A DNA stretch of 64,000 nucleotides from Alisma plantago-aquatica (GCA_963693085.1 OY856409.1:1339164915-1339228914); one strand, 5' to 3'; shown: positions 1 through 11,076, counted from the stretch's first letter. The notes: generated by a model not told the origin, from the sequence alone. Program-made: numbers and translations.

Positions 1-1266
1 AGCCCACAAAGACATCAAACTATTCCAAATGGATGTAAAAAGTGCCTTCCTAAATGGAATTATAGAAGAGGAAGTATATGATGCTTAACCACCTGGCTTT
101 GAGATTCTTGGAAAAGTGACCATGTATATAAACTTAAGAAATCTCTATATGGTCATAAACAAGAACCACACAATTGGTATGAAAGACTTAAAAATTACCT
201 ATTTTATAATGGCTTTTCGATTGGAAAATTAGATTCTACACTATTTTTCAAAACATACGAATCAAACTTTCTTGTTGTCCAAATATATGTGGATGACATC
301 ATTTTTGGTGCTTCAAATGATTCCTTATGTAATCAATTTAGTGATGTTATGCAAAAAGAGTTTGAAATGAGTCCCATCAGAGAATTAACATTTTCCCTTG
401 GTTTTCAAATAAAACAAATGCCCGCTGAAATTTTTCTAAGCCAAGAGAAATACACCAAAGAACTCTTAAAATGATTTGGTATGGAAAATTGCAAACATGC
501 TACCACTCCCATGGCTTCCTTTTCCAAAATTGACAAGGATGAAGATGGTGAACCCATTGATGACTCCTTGCATAGGGCCATGATTGGTAGTTTGCTATAT
601 TTGACTGCTTCTAGACCGGATATCACGTTCTCCGTTGGGCTTTGTGCTAGATTTCAATCAAAACCAATGCACTCTCATTTTCAATCTGTCAAAAGAATTT
701 TAAGATATCTCGCTGGTACTATCAACTATGGTTTGTGGTATCCTAAAGGACAATCGCTAGACCTAAAAGCTTACATTTATGTCGATTATGCTGGATGTCA
801 ACTTGATCGTAATAGCACAAGTGGTGGTTTCTTCTTACTAGGAAGAGCCTTAGTATCTTGGTTTAGTAAGAAATAAAATACAGTTTCTCTATCCACCACT
901 GAAGCCGAATATGTGGCTGCTGGTTCATGATGTGCTCAAGTACTCTATATGCAACAAGTTTTGAATGACTATGGCTTTGCTTTCTCTTCTACGCCAATTT
1001 TTTGTGATAATACTAGTGCTATAAACTTGGCCCATAATCCTATTTCACATCGTCGTGCTAAGCATATTTAAATCAAACATCATTTCTTAAGAGATCATAT
1101 TTCTAAAAATAATATATCTTTTCATCATGTTGATACTGAAGAGAAATTAGCGGATATATTTACCAAACCTCTTCCACTTGATCAATTTCAATATATTAGA
1201 AAGAGGTTACTTATTACTTCCTTTGAAGATGTATTCTTTGATATATGTGCTCAAAATTCTAATTGA
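1..1266 (+). pseudogene. pol: Ty1/copia pol, C-terminal reverse transcriptase and RNase H, broken
   Basis: The frame reads through an N-terminal reverse transcriptase block (FQMDVKSAFLNG near 31-57), the catalytic YVDD at 286-297, the connection region (ASRPDITFSVGLCARFQ, about 606-660), RNase H blocks (STTEAEYVA near 892-918; CDNTSAINL near 1003-1030) and the usual copia ending ADIFTKPL (1150-1173). The frame closes with TGA at 1264-1266. Stops interrupt it in the first 100 bases, at 472-474, after the SKK near 876, at about 928 and at about 1069. A frame change lies between about 110 and 240. No functional enzyme could be made. The family assignment is secure from motif order. Confidence 0.93.
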
Positions 1267-1841
1267 GTTTCATGTTATTTTTATTGCACATGATTCTAGT
1301 AATGTTTCTTTGATTATTTATAAAATTTATTATCATGCACGAGTACATAAACAAGCTCAAAACAATTCACCAAAACTACTCAGAGACCCTTCTTCAGTCG
1401 AACATATTTTGGACTGAGATGATTCTCGATCAACAAAATTATTGACCGAGATGTACTCGGTGGAATCCTCGGTCGACAAGGCATTTTTGAACCGATTTTC
1501 CTCTAAAAATTTTGTGAACCAATTTTTTTTGCAAAAAACCCCCTTGTTTGAGCAAGTTTTCGACCGAATCCTCCAACTAACGATCATTTTTTCAAAACTA
1601 CAATGGTCGATCGAACTAGCCGTTACAAGGAGCGTAATAAGAGAGCCATTGGGCTCTCGGTCGACGAAAAGGTTGACCACGCAGGTCACAGATTTTCTAT
1701 AAAAGGACCCCAATCTGCCCATTCTACTCACAGTTCACTTTCTCTCTTCTCCACCTCCTCTCTAGTGATATTTAGAGCTATTCTTCAACAATACTCTTAT
1801 ACTACCATCCCTAGTTCTTCTTCCACCTCCACTTGTTCAAG
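1267..1841 (+). promoter_or_regulatory. pol-to-envelope spacer with TATA box and repeated CGGTCGA motifs
   Basis: This 575-base gap contains no convincing ORF. From about 1390 to 1670 it carries many copies or near-copies of a GGTCGA/TCGACC motif, for example around 1444, 1468, 1604 and 1655. A TATA-like TATAAAA lies at 1698-1704, about 140 bases before the envelope-like ATG at 1842. The 3' LTR of the same element has the same arrangement: CGGTCGA motifs at about 4090-4380, then TATAAATA at 4517-4524. I infer a possible internal promoter for the downstream ORF. Confidence 0.5.
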
Positions 1842-3044
1842 ATGGCCTCATCTTCAGTGCACGGCGGGAAGAAGCAAGTAGCGGCGAGGAAGGGAAGACA
1901 TGTCACTCCAGCCTTGAACGTCATCAACGACATCACCTTTAACGACGTTGCTGTTGGAAAATGCTACCTCAAGCTCACGTCAAAGACCCCTCTTCCTTGA
2001 CATGTGGTGGACACCAATGACTTCATCACGCTCCTTGACCTCCCCGAGCTCTTCAAGGTGCAAAAGTTGACGGAGTTTCTTGAACCATCCTTTCGTTTCT
2101 GGTCTACCCAAGCCGTAAATGAGTTCTACACTAATCTTACTAGGGACTCCAATAAACCCTTCTCTTTCACTTCCATGGTTGATGGGTTAGGATTCTATTT
2201 TTTTGAAAAAGACATACTCAAAATGTTAGATTTAGATGAGGAGGAATATGGAGGCTTCATAGACTTAACCACTGGAAACCCTTTATCCAAACTCTCCACA
2301 AATGATAACACCATTAGCTTAGGAGATGTAAAAAGGGCCATTTTCCTTCCTAATACTTCATGTCATGAAAATAGGGGAACCTACTATGATACATCTCTCA
2401 CCCCTGAAGATAGGTTAGTAAACCTCACTATCTCGCACAACATCTACCCTAGAGAAAACAAAACTGAAATCCCATAATTTAGGATGTATCTAATCTATGC
2501 TATCCTAGAGAGTATTCTAGTCAATTTCATTCACATTATCCTATCCAATATGTTTGAATTTTTTGGAAATCCTCCCTTTGCTGATTTCATGTGTCAAATC
2601 ATTCAATCTTGTCTTGACAAAAACCTAGATGATCTAAACTACAAGTGTGATAGGCGTCCTCAAAAACTCACCAATCACACTATAGATAAAATGGGCCTTG
2701 AATTTGGACACAAGCGGGCTAGGACCAAAGTAGAGACATCCACCAAAGCAAATCCTCTACCTCCTACTCCTCCTAACTACTCCATAGAAAATCTAGACAA
2801 TGATGTGTGTTATCTCAAAGGAGCTACCTTTCACCTTGGGAGACAATTAGATTACAATCATCATGTCATGACCTATCTTAATCAAAGAATGCAAGCCTTG
2901 TCTCCCAATGTTCCCGACACATACCCATATAAACTCTATCCTGGGAGTCTCTATCCTTTTAACCCTTCAATCAAATACACCCAAATCCCACAACCACCTT
3001 CACATGATCTTTCCCATACTCAATACTCACCCATGCAACTCTAG
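1842..3044 (+). pseudogene. Sirevirus envelope-like ORF (putative plant transposon protein domain)
   Basis: One frame of about 400 codons runs from ATG 1842 to a stop at 3042-3044, broken only by in-frame TGA 1998-2000 and TAA 2475-2477. The first 50 residues are basic and alanine-rich. Residues about 55-250 resemble the putative plant transposon protein domain (PF20167-like) found downstream of pol in Sireviruses and Athila elements: LTEFLEPSFRFWSTQAVNEFYTNL, then a HNIYPRENK block and a hydrophobic stretch near residues 215-233. The last third is proline- and tyrosine-rich and low in complexity. Position between pol and the 3' LTR supports the envelope-like label, but a membrane or fusion role is unproven for this family. 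The start was chosen because it precedes the longest collinear frame. Confidence 0.7.
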
Positions 3045-3707
3045 GACATTTCTTCCCACTTCAGGTTTGATAGGGTACCTATATTTCTTGAGGCATATGC
3101 TCTTACAATGACATGTGCACTTGATTGTCAAACACTTGTCAAGTACAATGGTGATGCTCTATTTCTTGGGAAAGACCCTGAGGTTGATGTGATCTTACAG
3201 TCCTTCAAGTGATGTTATCCTATGTAGTGAGTAGTACTACTTATGTAATCATTTTAGTGAAGTCTATGATGTTATCTTATGTTGCTATCAATGTAATCGA
3301 GCTTGTTTGTGTTCACTTGATCATGTTAGTAAAATCTATCTTGTGTCTTTCATTGGACATTTTCTATCACTTTGTTTTGCATCTTGTGTATCATATTGAG
3401 GGGGATTATCTCATTAAGGGGGAGTAAAATGTTTATATGGTTATTTTTCTGTATTGACAAAGAGGGTATAAATAATATAAAACAAAATAAATGAGTTTCA
3501 TGCTCTCTTGGCTTAACATTAAATGATGCTATATTCCTTGAGAGATGGATAATATGTTCCATATCTCTTTAGGAAAAAATTTCACACATTTTATGAAAAT
3601 AAGAACATGTTCTTCATCTCAGGTAAATCTCAAGAATGAAACTCATCTCATTTAAATCATTTTGATTATATTTTAGAAAAGTCTGTCATCTTCAAAAAGG
3701 GGGAGAT
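3045..3707 (+). other. 3' untranslated region with repeated polypurine tracts
   Basis: No gene is seen here. Purine runs occur at 3396-3406 (TTGAGGGGGAT), 3416-3424 (AAGGGGGAG) and 3694-3706 (AAAAAGGGGGAGA). The last abuts the LTR and is the likely primer for plus-strand DNA synthesis. Multiple polypurine tracts before the 3' LTR are a known trait of Sireviruses. Confidence 0.75.
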
Positions 3708-4352
3708 TGTTGGCTAAATTGGACATTAATATACACTTTGTTTTGATGATGACAAACATTTCACACTTGTGGATCTAACATTTTATTTGAGAATTTTAAG
3801 GTTCAAAGAAATAAGGAGAACCTACTAAGAGGGAAGATGAAGATCAATGCAAATTGTAGATCAAATGTGATTAATTGTATAAATGTTCATGATTGTACTC
3901 AAATTTAAACACTTGTAAAAAATATAATGTACAAGTACGTTGACATCATGCAAATCAAGCGCTAGATCTTCCCTACCCACTTATAACCCTTAGACATGTT
4001 TCCCCCAAAGTTAAAGTCACCAACTCACATTGAAACACACACTTAGTAGGTGATTCAAAAGTCTAAAATAGAGATACCCTCAGTAGAAGAACTTGTCGAC
4101 TGAGACACACTGGGTCAAAGTTCTTATCGACCAAGAACCACCTTGATCAAACTTGAGAGCACTGTTCAACAACTTACACAATTGTGCTCTAAAATAGTCT
4201 TTGGTCAAAAATAATCTCGATCGAGTAAGCTTCACTCTAAAGCTTGTGACCATTAGACTGAGTGGTTGGTAGTTGGGAGTTGAAAATAGATGTTGCAATA
4301 CTTTTTCCTTAAACCCAGGCTCAGTCGAAGAAAATCTCAAATGGGACACAGT

Positions 4353-4378
4353 CTCGGTCGACCAGATTGTCGACCGAG
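4353..4378. repeat. perfect inverted repeat in Sirevirus LTR
   Basis: The arms CTCGGTCGAC and GTCGACCGAG are exact reverse complements, separated by six bases. They lie about 140 bases upstream of the TATA box, where an enhancer or factor-binding site would be expected. Confidence 0.8.
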
Positions 4379-4516
4379 CAGGGTTCTGGATTGTTCTTTT
4401 CAAGCACGAATAAATTAGAAATTGCTAGCTAACTAATGTACACCTAACAGCTAGTTAAGCATTAAGAACACTCTAGACACTCCCTAGAACATCCTTAGAC
4501 ACTTACCAACCATTCC

Positions 4517-4524
4517 TATAAATA
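4517..4524 (+). promoter_or_regulatory. TATA box of Sirevirus LTR
   Basis: TATAAATA follows the CGGTCGA-rich part of the LTR and precedes a purine-rich stretch. Its location in mid-LTR fits the U3/R junction. Assigned by motif and position only. Confidence 0.6.
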
Positions 4525-4794
4525 AGAGAGGCCTTAGGACGCCTAAAGCACCCAATCTACACTTGAGCATTCACTATTGAGAGCAATCAAGCTAAGATTC
4601 ACTTGTTGTCTTCCTCTATGTGATCTAGAAGGTTTCCTAAAGCTACAATCTCCTAGCCACCACACATATCCACGTTCATCTTAAGTGGATAGGAGATTCT
4701 AATGCTTGATATAGGATCAAAGTGTTGTGCTTCATTGTTGTATTCCTTTCTTCTAATCCCCCTTCATTGGTACAAGTTGTAATTGCTCCTTGGC

Positions 4795-5035
4795 TACTCC
4801 AAGATCATGGAGGTTGCTTGAGGGAGCACAAGTGAAGTTACTTCTTGGTGGAGAAGGCTGCTTCGAGAAGATCTTGATATTACTTCAAGGGTGGTTGGTT
4901 CTACTTCCAAAGGAAGGCTATCTCAAGGTGGTGGAGTTACTTCTAGGAGGAGAAGGCTACTCCAAGCGATTGAAGTTACTTCAAAGAAGGCTACCACAAT
5001 GAGGATTAAGGATACTTCTAGGAGAAGTCTAAGTC
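4795..5035 (+). repeat. degenerate tandem repeat in Sirevirus LTR
   Basis: A unit containing GAAGTTACTTC and GGAGAAGGCT recurs about five to six times with variable spacing. The ORFs that cross it are products of the repeat, not genes. Confidence 0.6.
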
Positions 5036-5266
5036 AAGTAAGGTGATTGTATTTTATGTAACATCCTTGAGATCAGGTAATAAAATTAATCACTTTCAAA
5101 GTCCCAATTGGAAACAATTGGGTAGTGGACTGACAACCTTTGTATTCAAAGGTTGGGACCATTCTAAACACAAGTGTCTTCCTTGTTTCCTCCTCCTTCT
5201 TTGGTTGAGTGTTTTAATTACCTTTAAATTATAAAAAATCTCTATTAACCCCCTCTAGATCTTTCA

Positions 5267-5578
5267 TAATCATTAATATTAAAGTCGTCATCATCATCAT
5301 CATCAACAAGGTCCAGACAAAGTATGAGTGACTGCATAAAAAAAGTGCCAAAGAGGTTTTAGGAGAGTCCAAAGGGTGTGGGCCTCCACAGAAAGAGACT
5401 TGGTAGTGGAATGATGAAGTGCAAAAGGCTATTAAACTCAAAAGGGAGATATATAGGAGCTTGCCCAAATCCAAAGATGGTGCAACTTTTCAGAGATACA
5501 AACAAGCAAAGAAAGATGCTAAGAAGGCAGTCCAAGTGGCAAGGTCCAGACACTTTGGTGAGATATATAAGAAGTTGG
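5267..5578 (+). pseudogene. RTE-type LINE ORF fragment, upstream of reverse transcriptase
   Basis: From about 5330 one frame encodes the stretch between endonuclease and reverse transcriptase of plant RTE-clade LINEs: EVLGES, a tryptophan-rich block with WNDEVQKAIKLKREIY, then KYKQAKKDAKKAV-like sequence. It has an in-frame TAG in the tryptophan block (near 5404) and a TGA near 5328. The frame stops abruptly at 5578, where element A begins. It resumes on the far side of A at 52068 in the same frame, so this is one LINE split by insertion. A CAT trinucleotide run lies at 5287-5304. Confidence 0.82.
5574..5578. other. left target-site duplication of element A (GTTGG)
   Basis: GTTGG here is repeated at 52063-52067, immediately outside the two ends of element A. 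Five bases is the normal duplication for Ty3/gypsy integration. Confidence 0.9.
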
Positions 5579-5680
5579 TGTGACACACTAGTCATGCAAA
5601 AGCAAGATTACTAAAAACAAAGTGTGGAATTAAAACTAATCATCCAGATTGCCATAAAAATGATAAATTAAATTCAATTC
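5579..5680 (-). repeat. element A left (3') LTR, first piece
   Basis: This stretch matches 48918-49023 of the right LTR, including CACAC, TGTGGAATTAAAACTAATC and GATAAATTAAA. It stops where element B begins. The LTR resumes at 40201. Confidence 0.88.
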
Positions 5681-6450
5681 TAAAAATAATTAAGGCTCAA
5701 GAGGAACTTATATTTCAATTTTAGTCTATTTCGAACTATGTTGAAAATAATGTTTTGCTTGTGTTGGACTAAAGTGCAAATTACCCAAGTTGAGGTGTTA
5801 AATTGCAAATGTTATATGATAATATGTTCCTCATATGTTGAAGCATCATGATAATGAAGATGATGTAGAGGAATGGCTAGTGAAAGCCTGAGTACCAAGA
5901 AAGAGCTGATAAAGCAATGTTTGTGCATTAAAACCTAGTTTTGGTGTAATGTGCAATTTACCCAAAACCCAGGGTTCAATATGCAAATTACCACTTCAAA
6001 ATAGTCCCTAATATTTCTTGGCATCATGTAGAGCAAATAAAATGAGAGGGGCGTCTCATTTGTATCACTTTGAAGGAGAGAGAATCTTGATATTAAAATA
6101 ATTAAGATTTCAGCATAATTGAAATAATGCAAAAATAATTATATTAAATGGATTGCCCTTCAACCAAAATTGTGTTGGTTGAAAATACATGTATATTGAA
6201 GTACTTTTGCCTAGCAAAGGAAAAGGAAATATCTACGTGAGTGGAGAACCCACTCACATTAAGAAAAGAAAAAGAAATATCCACTAACTTTAGGATATTA
6301 TTATAATAAGGGTTAATCATGGATAATTGAGAGGAATAAGAGGCAAATGATATATCCTCATATCTAAGGAAGAGGAGGGGGCAAGTGGCAAGAATATGGA
6401 AGAGATAATCCCTACATTATCTCTCTTAAATGAATTTTCAATAAAATTCA

Positions 6451-6458
6451 TATATAAG
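6451..6458 (+). promoter_or_regulatory. TATA box of element B left LTR
   Basis: TATATAAG is preserved at the same place in the right LTR (22743-22750). It is followed about 100 bases later by a possible splice donor GTAAGC (6568-6573), also kept in the right LTR (22861-22866). Confidence 0.55.
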
Positions 6459-6954
6459 CTCCTTTATCCATAGAGTGAAAGGATAATTTCGAATCCACTA
6501 TCACTTCTTATTTTCAAAAATGACCAATGGAGCTTGGAGCAATAGGATGACGACCCCCAACCTGTTGGTAAGCTTCTTGACCTTCTTTCATCTTGATTTC
6601 ATGGTGAAAATCCCAAATCAATGCATGATTTCTTCTTATCTCGATCCCATCTTCAATTCTAGCCAATCCTTTTCACTCAAAAGCTTGAAGAACGAACCTT
6701 GTGGTGTGAAAAAGCTTCTTCCACCATTGTTGACATGAAGCTCCAAGCTTTGAAGCTCAATTGAAGGTGGGTTATATAACTTGAACCCCTATTCATTGTT
6801 ATTGAATTCAATTTCTCAATCAACTATGTTCAATTGTTCTTCTTGCAATTCCTTTGATTAGTTGATGCAACTACCATGATAATGGCAGTAGTTATCGATG
6901 GACTAAAGCTTAATGATGATGAAATCATAATAAGCACACATCTCAACATAATAT

Positions 6955-7530
6955 ATTTGCAAACGGTTTCATGGACTTTGGTCCAAACAGTTTCACCAAA
7001 CCGTTTGGTCCGTTTGGAGTTTTGGATCCCAAACCATTTGGATGGGTTGACCATTTGAGGTCAGGACCCTAGTACATGTTGGGTCATGATCCAATGGATC
7101 CAATTGATTGATTCAATATATGGACAATCCTCCAATTAGAAACCTAATTGACTTGTGAAAGAAAACTTGATTGATCCAAACGATTTCAAGCTGACTTGGA
7201 CCAAACAGTCTTGAGACCGTTTGAGTCCAAACGACCTTGAAACCATTTGGGATCAAATGGTCCTAGGACCATTTGGAGATCCAAGGTTGATTATAATTGA
7301 TGAGGAATATCCAATGGTGTTGTTTGATTGAACATTCAATAGCTCAATTGATAGCCAATTCAACAAAGTAATCCCTAATTCAATTGGTTGAAAGATACCT
7401 TAGTTGATCCTTGCGGTTTTGAGGCTGGTTTGGCCAAACGGTCTTGAGCCCATTTGAGTCCAAATAGTCTTGAAACCATTTGGGGTCAAACGGTTTCAAA
7501 ATCGTTTGGTGTTGAAACCCCCAAAACTGA
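6955..7530. repeat. AAACGG palindrome cluster, element B left LTR
   Basis: About 20 copies or near-copies of CAAACGG or its complement CCGTTTG occur in both orientations, many paired head to head so that they can fold back. Several copies have decayed to CAAATGG or CCATTTGG. The equivalent clusters are at 23255-23870 and 33930-35330. Confidence 0.85.
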
Positions 7531-8382
7531 AGGAAGGACCAATGTGATCAAATCGATTGGAAACTTAACGTGATGATTGATCCATTGCTCCAATGGTTGA
7601 TAAGTATGATTATCAATGATAAGTACAAAGATTAAATCTCTAAAGTACTTAGATAATCAATATCTTTAAGATGGTTAACCTAAAAAGACTATGAAAGCAA
7701 TGTCTTAGTACACTATGTCAATCATAGTTATATGTACTTGATTGAAGGGTTGATGTAACCTAATCAAGTTGAGAGGATGATAGAAAGGAATTCATATTTG
7801 AATTTATTTATGTAGAGTATGTGATTAGGGTATGATCCTTAGTGAAGAGATCATGAAACCCTAATCGAGAATGTTAGATAAACCCTAAACCTAATTCAGG
7901 GCAATTTTGAATGTAAACCCTAATTTAGGGAGATGTGATATGAGACCCTGATATATTGATGTGATGTGGAACTCAAATCCAGAGTGATGCTATGTAATGC
8001 TATATAAAACCCTAATCTTGTCAATATGGTGATAAACCATAACCCTGATCTAGGTAGTGGAATGAGTATCCCCAATAAAATTAAAATGGGAAACCCTAAT
8101 CTTAGTAAGGAAATAGTGGTGTAACCCTTGATTTGTGATGCTATATTTGTTTTGCATGGTGCTGATATGAAATTGAAGTAACTGTTATCATCTATACTAA
8201 CCATGCAGGTATCATGAGATGATGAACATAGCCACGCATGATCTATGATGTTTTATTTGTTAAATTGTTCTTGGGCCTTATGTGCCATAATATGCCTTGT
8301 TGCCTAGTAAGAGGTAATAAGAGAATTAACGGGCCTTAAGTGCCATATGAGACGCTTATGTAACAAGTATCATGTTTACCTT

Positions 8383-8536
8383 GGTCAGATGACCTGAAGG
8401 TGATAGTTACCTGAAAAAGTGGTAACAATGCTCAGTGATGAGTTAAGGGTTTGAATACCCAAAACCATATGATTATGACATTGAGTTTGTGAAGGGATGA
8501 GTATTCCCAGTAATTGAAATGAGGGACTGAGATCCC
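8383..8536 (+). other. stem-loop array, element B left LTR
   Basis: Six short hairpins follow each other: GGTCA/TGACC (8383-8394), GTTACC/GGTAAC (8406-8426), CTCA-GTGA-TGAG (8431-8442, GNRA-type loop), GGGT/ACCC (8447-8460), GGGA/TCCC (8494-8508) and GGGA/TCCC (8523-8536). The right LTR has the same series at 24736-24889. The function is unknown. Confidence 0.6.
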
Positions 8537-9978
8537 AATGTCTTATAAAGACTGAGAAGTAACTGATGAAAATAGTACATGTTTCTTTGTAGCATTGTCC
8601 TAATAAGTTATGTTTGAAAACTTGACTGATGCTAAAAGAATATGATAATGTACTTAATTAATCAAGTGAAATCTTTTCATGTAGAGCCCTGACCATAGAA
8701 CCATCATCGTCAGAAGTTGGTGATCGTGAAATAGGTTTTCCTTCAGGAATTCCGAAGGAACACATATTTTTGAATATGTGGGGGTAATGGGTGCTAATAC
8801 CTTACGCCCTGATGAAGGGATTGATTTGAGATAAGCAATAAATATCCCAATCCTTCATTGATTGTGTCGGAATGGATGTATCATGAAACTCCCGATGATG
8901 ATGAATGTCGGGTCGATATGAGATAAAATCTCTCGATTGCCGATGAGAGTGCAGTTGCCGTTGTAACTCTGTAGCGAAGTTGCCAGTATACCCTAGAACG
9001 CTATGTTGAGCAGTTGACATAGTCTTGCTTGTAGTCTCACACTGACTGAGATGTGAGAGGTCATGGAATCCGGTTCTTCCTTTGACCTTATATGGTACCG
9101 ATTTTGACTTCACAGTGGTCGATTGGAGGATGAGCGGTATACCTCATCTCCTCGGGGCATAAATATGTTTGTAAAGTGTAACCAGCCATGTAGTATAATT
9201 GGTAAGGTCAAAATGTGAGAATCAGTGGTTGATGTACAATGCTTAGTATATCCTAGAAGAATAAATGATATACATGTTTCTTTAATATCTTGTTGAATAG
9301 TGACATGCTGCTTTATCAAGTTATAACTGAATTGCTCTGAATAAGCATATTGCTCTAATCAGTTTATATATTGATTTGTCTGCTGTTGGATATATATATG
9401 ATTCTTCTACTCAGTTTATTTTTATTAAACTGCAATAATAATGTTTTCAGCGGAGAGTTATATCTCTCGCTGGGGCAATTTACAAATTGTCTCACCCCCG
9501 TGGGATCCAACATTTTGAGGTGGACACAGATGAAGTAGAGGCAGAAATCCCATAGCTAGGGAAGAGTAGCATCAATAGCAATAGGGATCATAGTAATTCT
9601 ACAGGTGGAAATACTGGTGATCAAGTTTTGGAATTGATAGTCCTATGTGTCGTCTTTGTACTCTCATGTCCTAGGATTTAGTGCTTTTAATAAATCGATA
9701 TGAGATTTTGGCTTTAAGCCTCGAGGTTTTTATACTACTTGTGTACAACTAAGACAGAACAGTTGATGCTTATATTCCTCGAGAAGGGATGATACATTAT
9801 ATGTATATATGAACCATGATGTAAATGTCATACTTTGGTTCTTGTTTAAAGTGTTTTCCTGAGAATGGACCTCTTTGTAAATGGTTTTAATTTTTAGTTA
9901 TTTTTGGTAATTCCGCTACTAATGATACACTTCCGTATTAGTCAATCATGTTTTTATAAGTTGGACGCCACAAATTAG

Positions 9979-9990
9979 TGGTATCAGAGA
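9979..9990 (+). other. primer-binding site of element B
   Basis: TGGTATCAGAGA lies six bases after the LTR end. It resembles the complement of the initiator methionine tRNA 3' end (TGGTATCAGAGC) used by many plant LTR elements. Confidence 0.8.
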
Positions 9991-10105
9991 TCTAGGTTTG
10001 CTGAGTCTACAGAGACATATGATTAAGGTTGTTGAGTCTGTTTTAGTGTCTTCTAGTTTATCTGATAAGTGTCTTCTGCTCATATAGGAGAAGAAAAACT
10101 TAGAG

Positions 10106-11076
10106 ATGTCTGGATCACATGATGAACATGCTGCTGAGAGTAGCGTTGCTGCACCAGGAGGAGGTGCAAGGGACCACAATAGGGAGGATCCTATACCTAA
10201 GCAACCCCTATTCAATCAAGCTGATATGGGGAACCCAGCCTTCCAAGCCATGTTTGGACAGTTTATGGCAGCCATGACTCATATGACAGATAGGTTGACA
10301 CTACCTACACCAAGGGCACCATCCCACGATGAAAGACAAGGAGATGGCAAGACCTTTGAACGGCTTCAGAGGGTAGGAGCCACGGAGTATGCTGGCAGAG
10401 CTAACCCATCAGACGCTGATTTGTGGCTGACTAAGATGGAGAAAGCCTTTAGAATCATTATGATTCCTGAAAATGAGAAGGTGAGACATGAAATCTACCT
10501 ACTGAAGGGGAGTGCTGGTCATTGGTGGACCATTGAGGAAGACAAAAGACCTGGTGTTGAAGTCGGATGGGATGAGTTCCGACGTGAATTTGTTACTAGA
10601 TACTTTCCCGAGATGTATCTAGATGAGAAGATCTCTCAATTCGAGACGTTGAGGCAAGGACAGATGAACATTAGCGAGTATGAAGCTAGGTTCATGGAGC
10701 TTTTATGGTTCTATCCACATATGGAATCTACGGATGAGGAGAGGATTCAACATTTCGAAAAAGGATTGAATGCTGATTTAACCACTCATGTGTCTGCTTT
10801 AGAGAATAGGGAGAGGTTCGCCACCTTTATGGAGTACGTGATACGGATAGAGAGGTCTGTGATTGAGAAGCATCAGACTAAGAGTAAAAAGGTATATACT
10901 CAATTCCAAGGATAGAGTTCTGGAAGCTTTAAGAAATCGAGGTTTTCTGTACCTACACCACCAACAAGGTTCAATACCTAGACGCAGTGGACGTCAAGTA
11001 AGGGTAGAGGCCGTATCTTACCACCGAAGGGAGCTCATAGCTCAGCATCAATGCCAGTAACAGGACCAACCAGGCC
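10106..11076 (+). pseudogene. gag: element B gag, N-terminal and central part
   Basis: Reading starts at ATG 10106, preceded at 10086-10087 by an AG that could be a splice acceptor. The first 60 residues are low in complexity. The retrotransposon gag domain follows at residues about 85-250, with the markers RVGATEYAGRANPSDADLW, KGSAGHWW, FRREFVTRYFP, QGQMNISEYEARFMEL and ERIQHFEKGL. TAG at 10913-10915 and another TAG near 10979 interrupt the frame, which otherwise stays open to 11076. Element E was inserted there. The frame continues at 18136 with the zinc knuckle. The protein would form the particle that packages element RNA. The family is certain and the copy is broken. Confidence 0.92.

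Larger units (their letters stand above)
1..5266 (+). mobile_element. Sirevirus (Ty1/copia, Maximus/SIRE-like), 3' portion
   Basis: The order is reverse transcriptase/RNase H, spacer, envelope-like ORF, polypurine tracts and 3' LTR, which is the layout of Sireviruses. The LTR opens with TGTTGG directly after a GGGGGAGA tract, also typical of this group. The 5' LTR, gag, protease, integrase and most of the reverse transcriptase lie left of the window. The element ends in CA at 5266, followed by RTE-LINE sequence, so it appears to sit inside that LINE. Its target duplication cannot be checked because the other end is missing. The coding parts contain stops, so this copy is dead. Confidence 0.9.
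3708..5266 (+). repeat. Sirevirus 3' LTR
   Basis: The LTR starts TGTTGGCTAAATTGG right after the polypurine tract and ends at CTTTCA, giving 1559 bases with TG...CA ends. It holds inverted CGGTCGA motifs, a TATA box and degenerate tandem repeats. The end was placed at the last CA before LINE-like sequence. No second copy is in the window to confirm it. Confidence 0.82.
5681..9972 (+). repeat. element B left (5') LTR, 5'-truncated
   Basis: It aligns end to end with 21949-26186 plus 40055-40195. The first bases of the right LTR (TGTAACATCCCTGACC...) are missing here. It ends GACGCCACA, followed six bases later by the primer-binding site. Inside are a TATA box, AAACGG palindromes, AACCCTAA motifs and a stem-loop array. 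No ORF in it looks coding. Confidence 0.9.

Noticed and set aside
5287..5304. CAT repeat as target or regulatory site
   Set aside because: A simple microsatellite in the LINE fragment with no partner.
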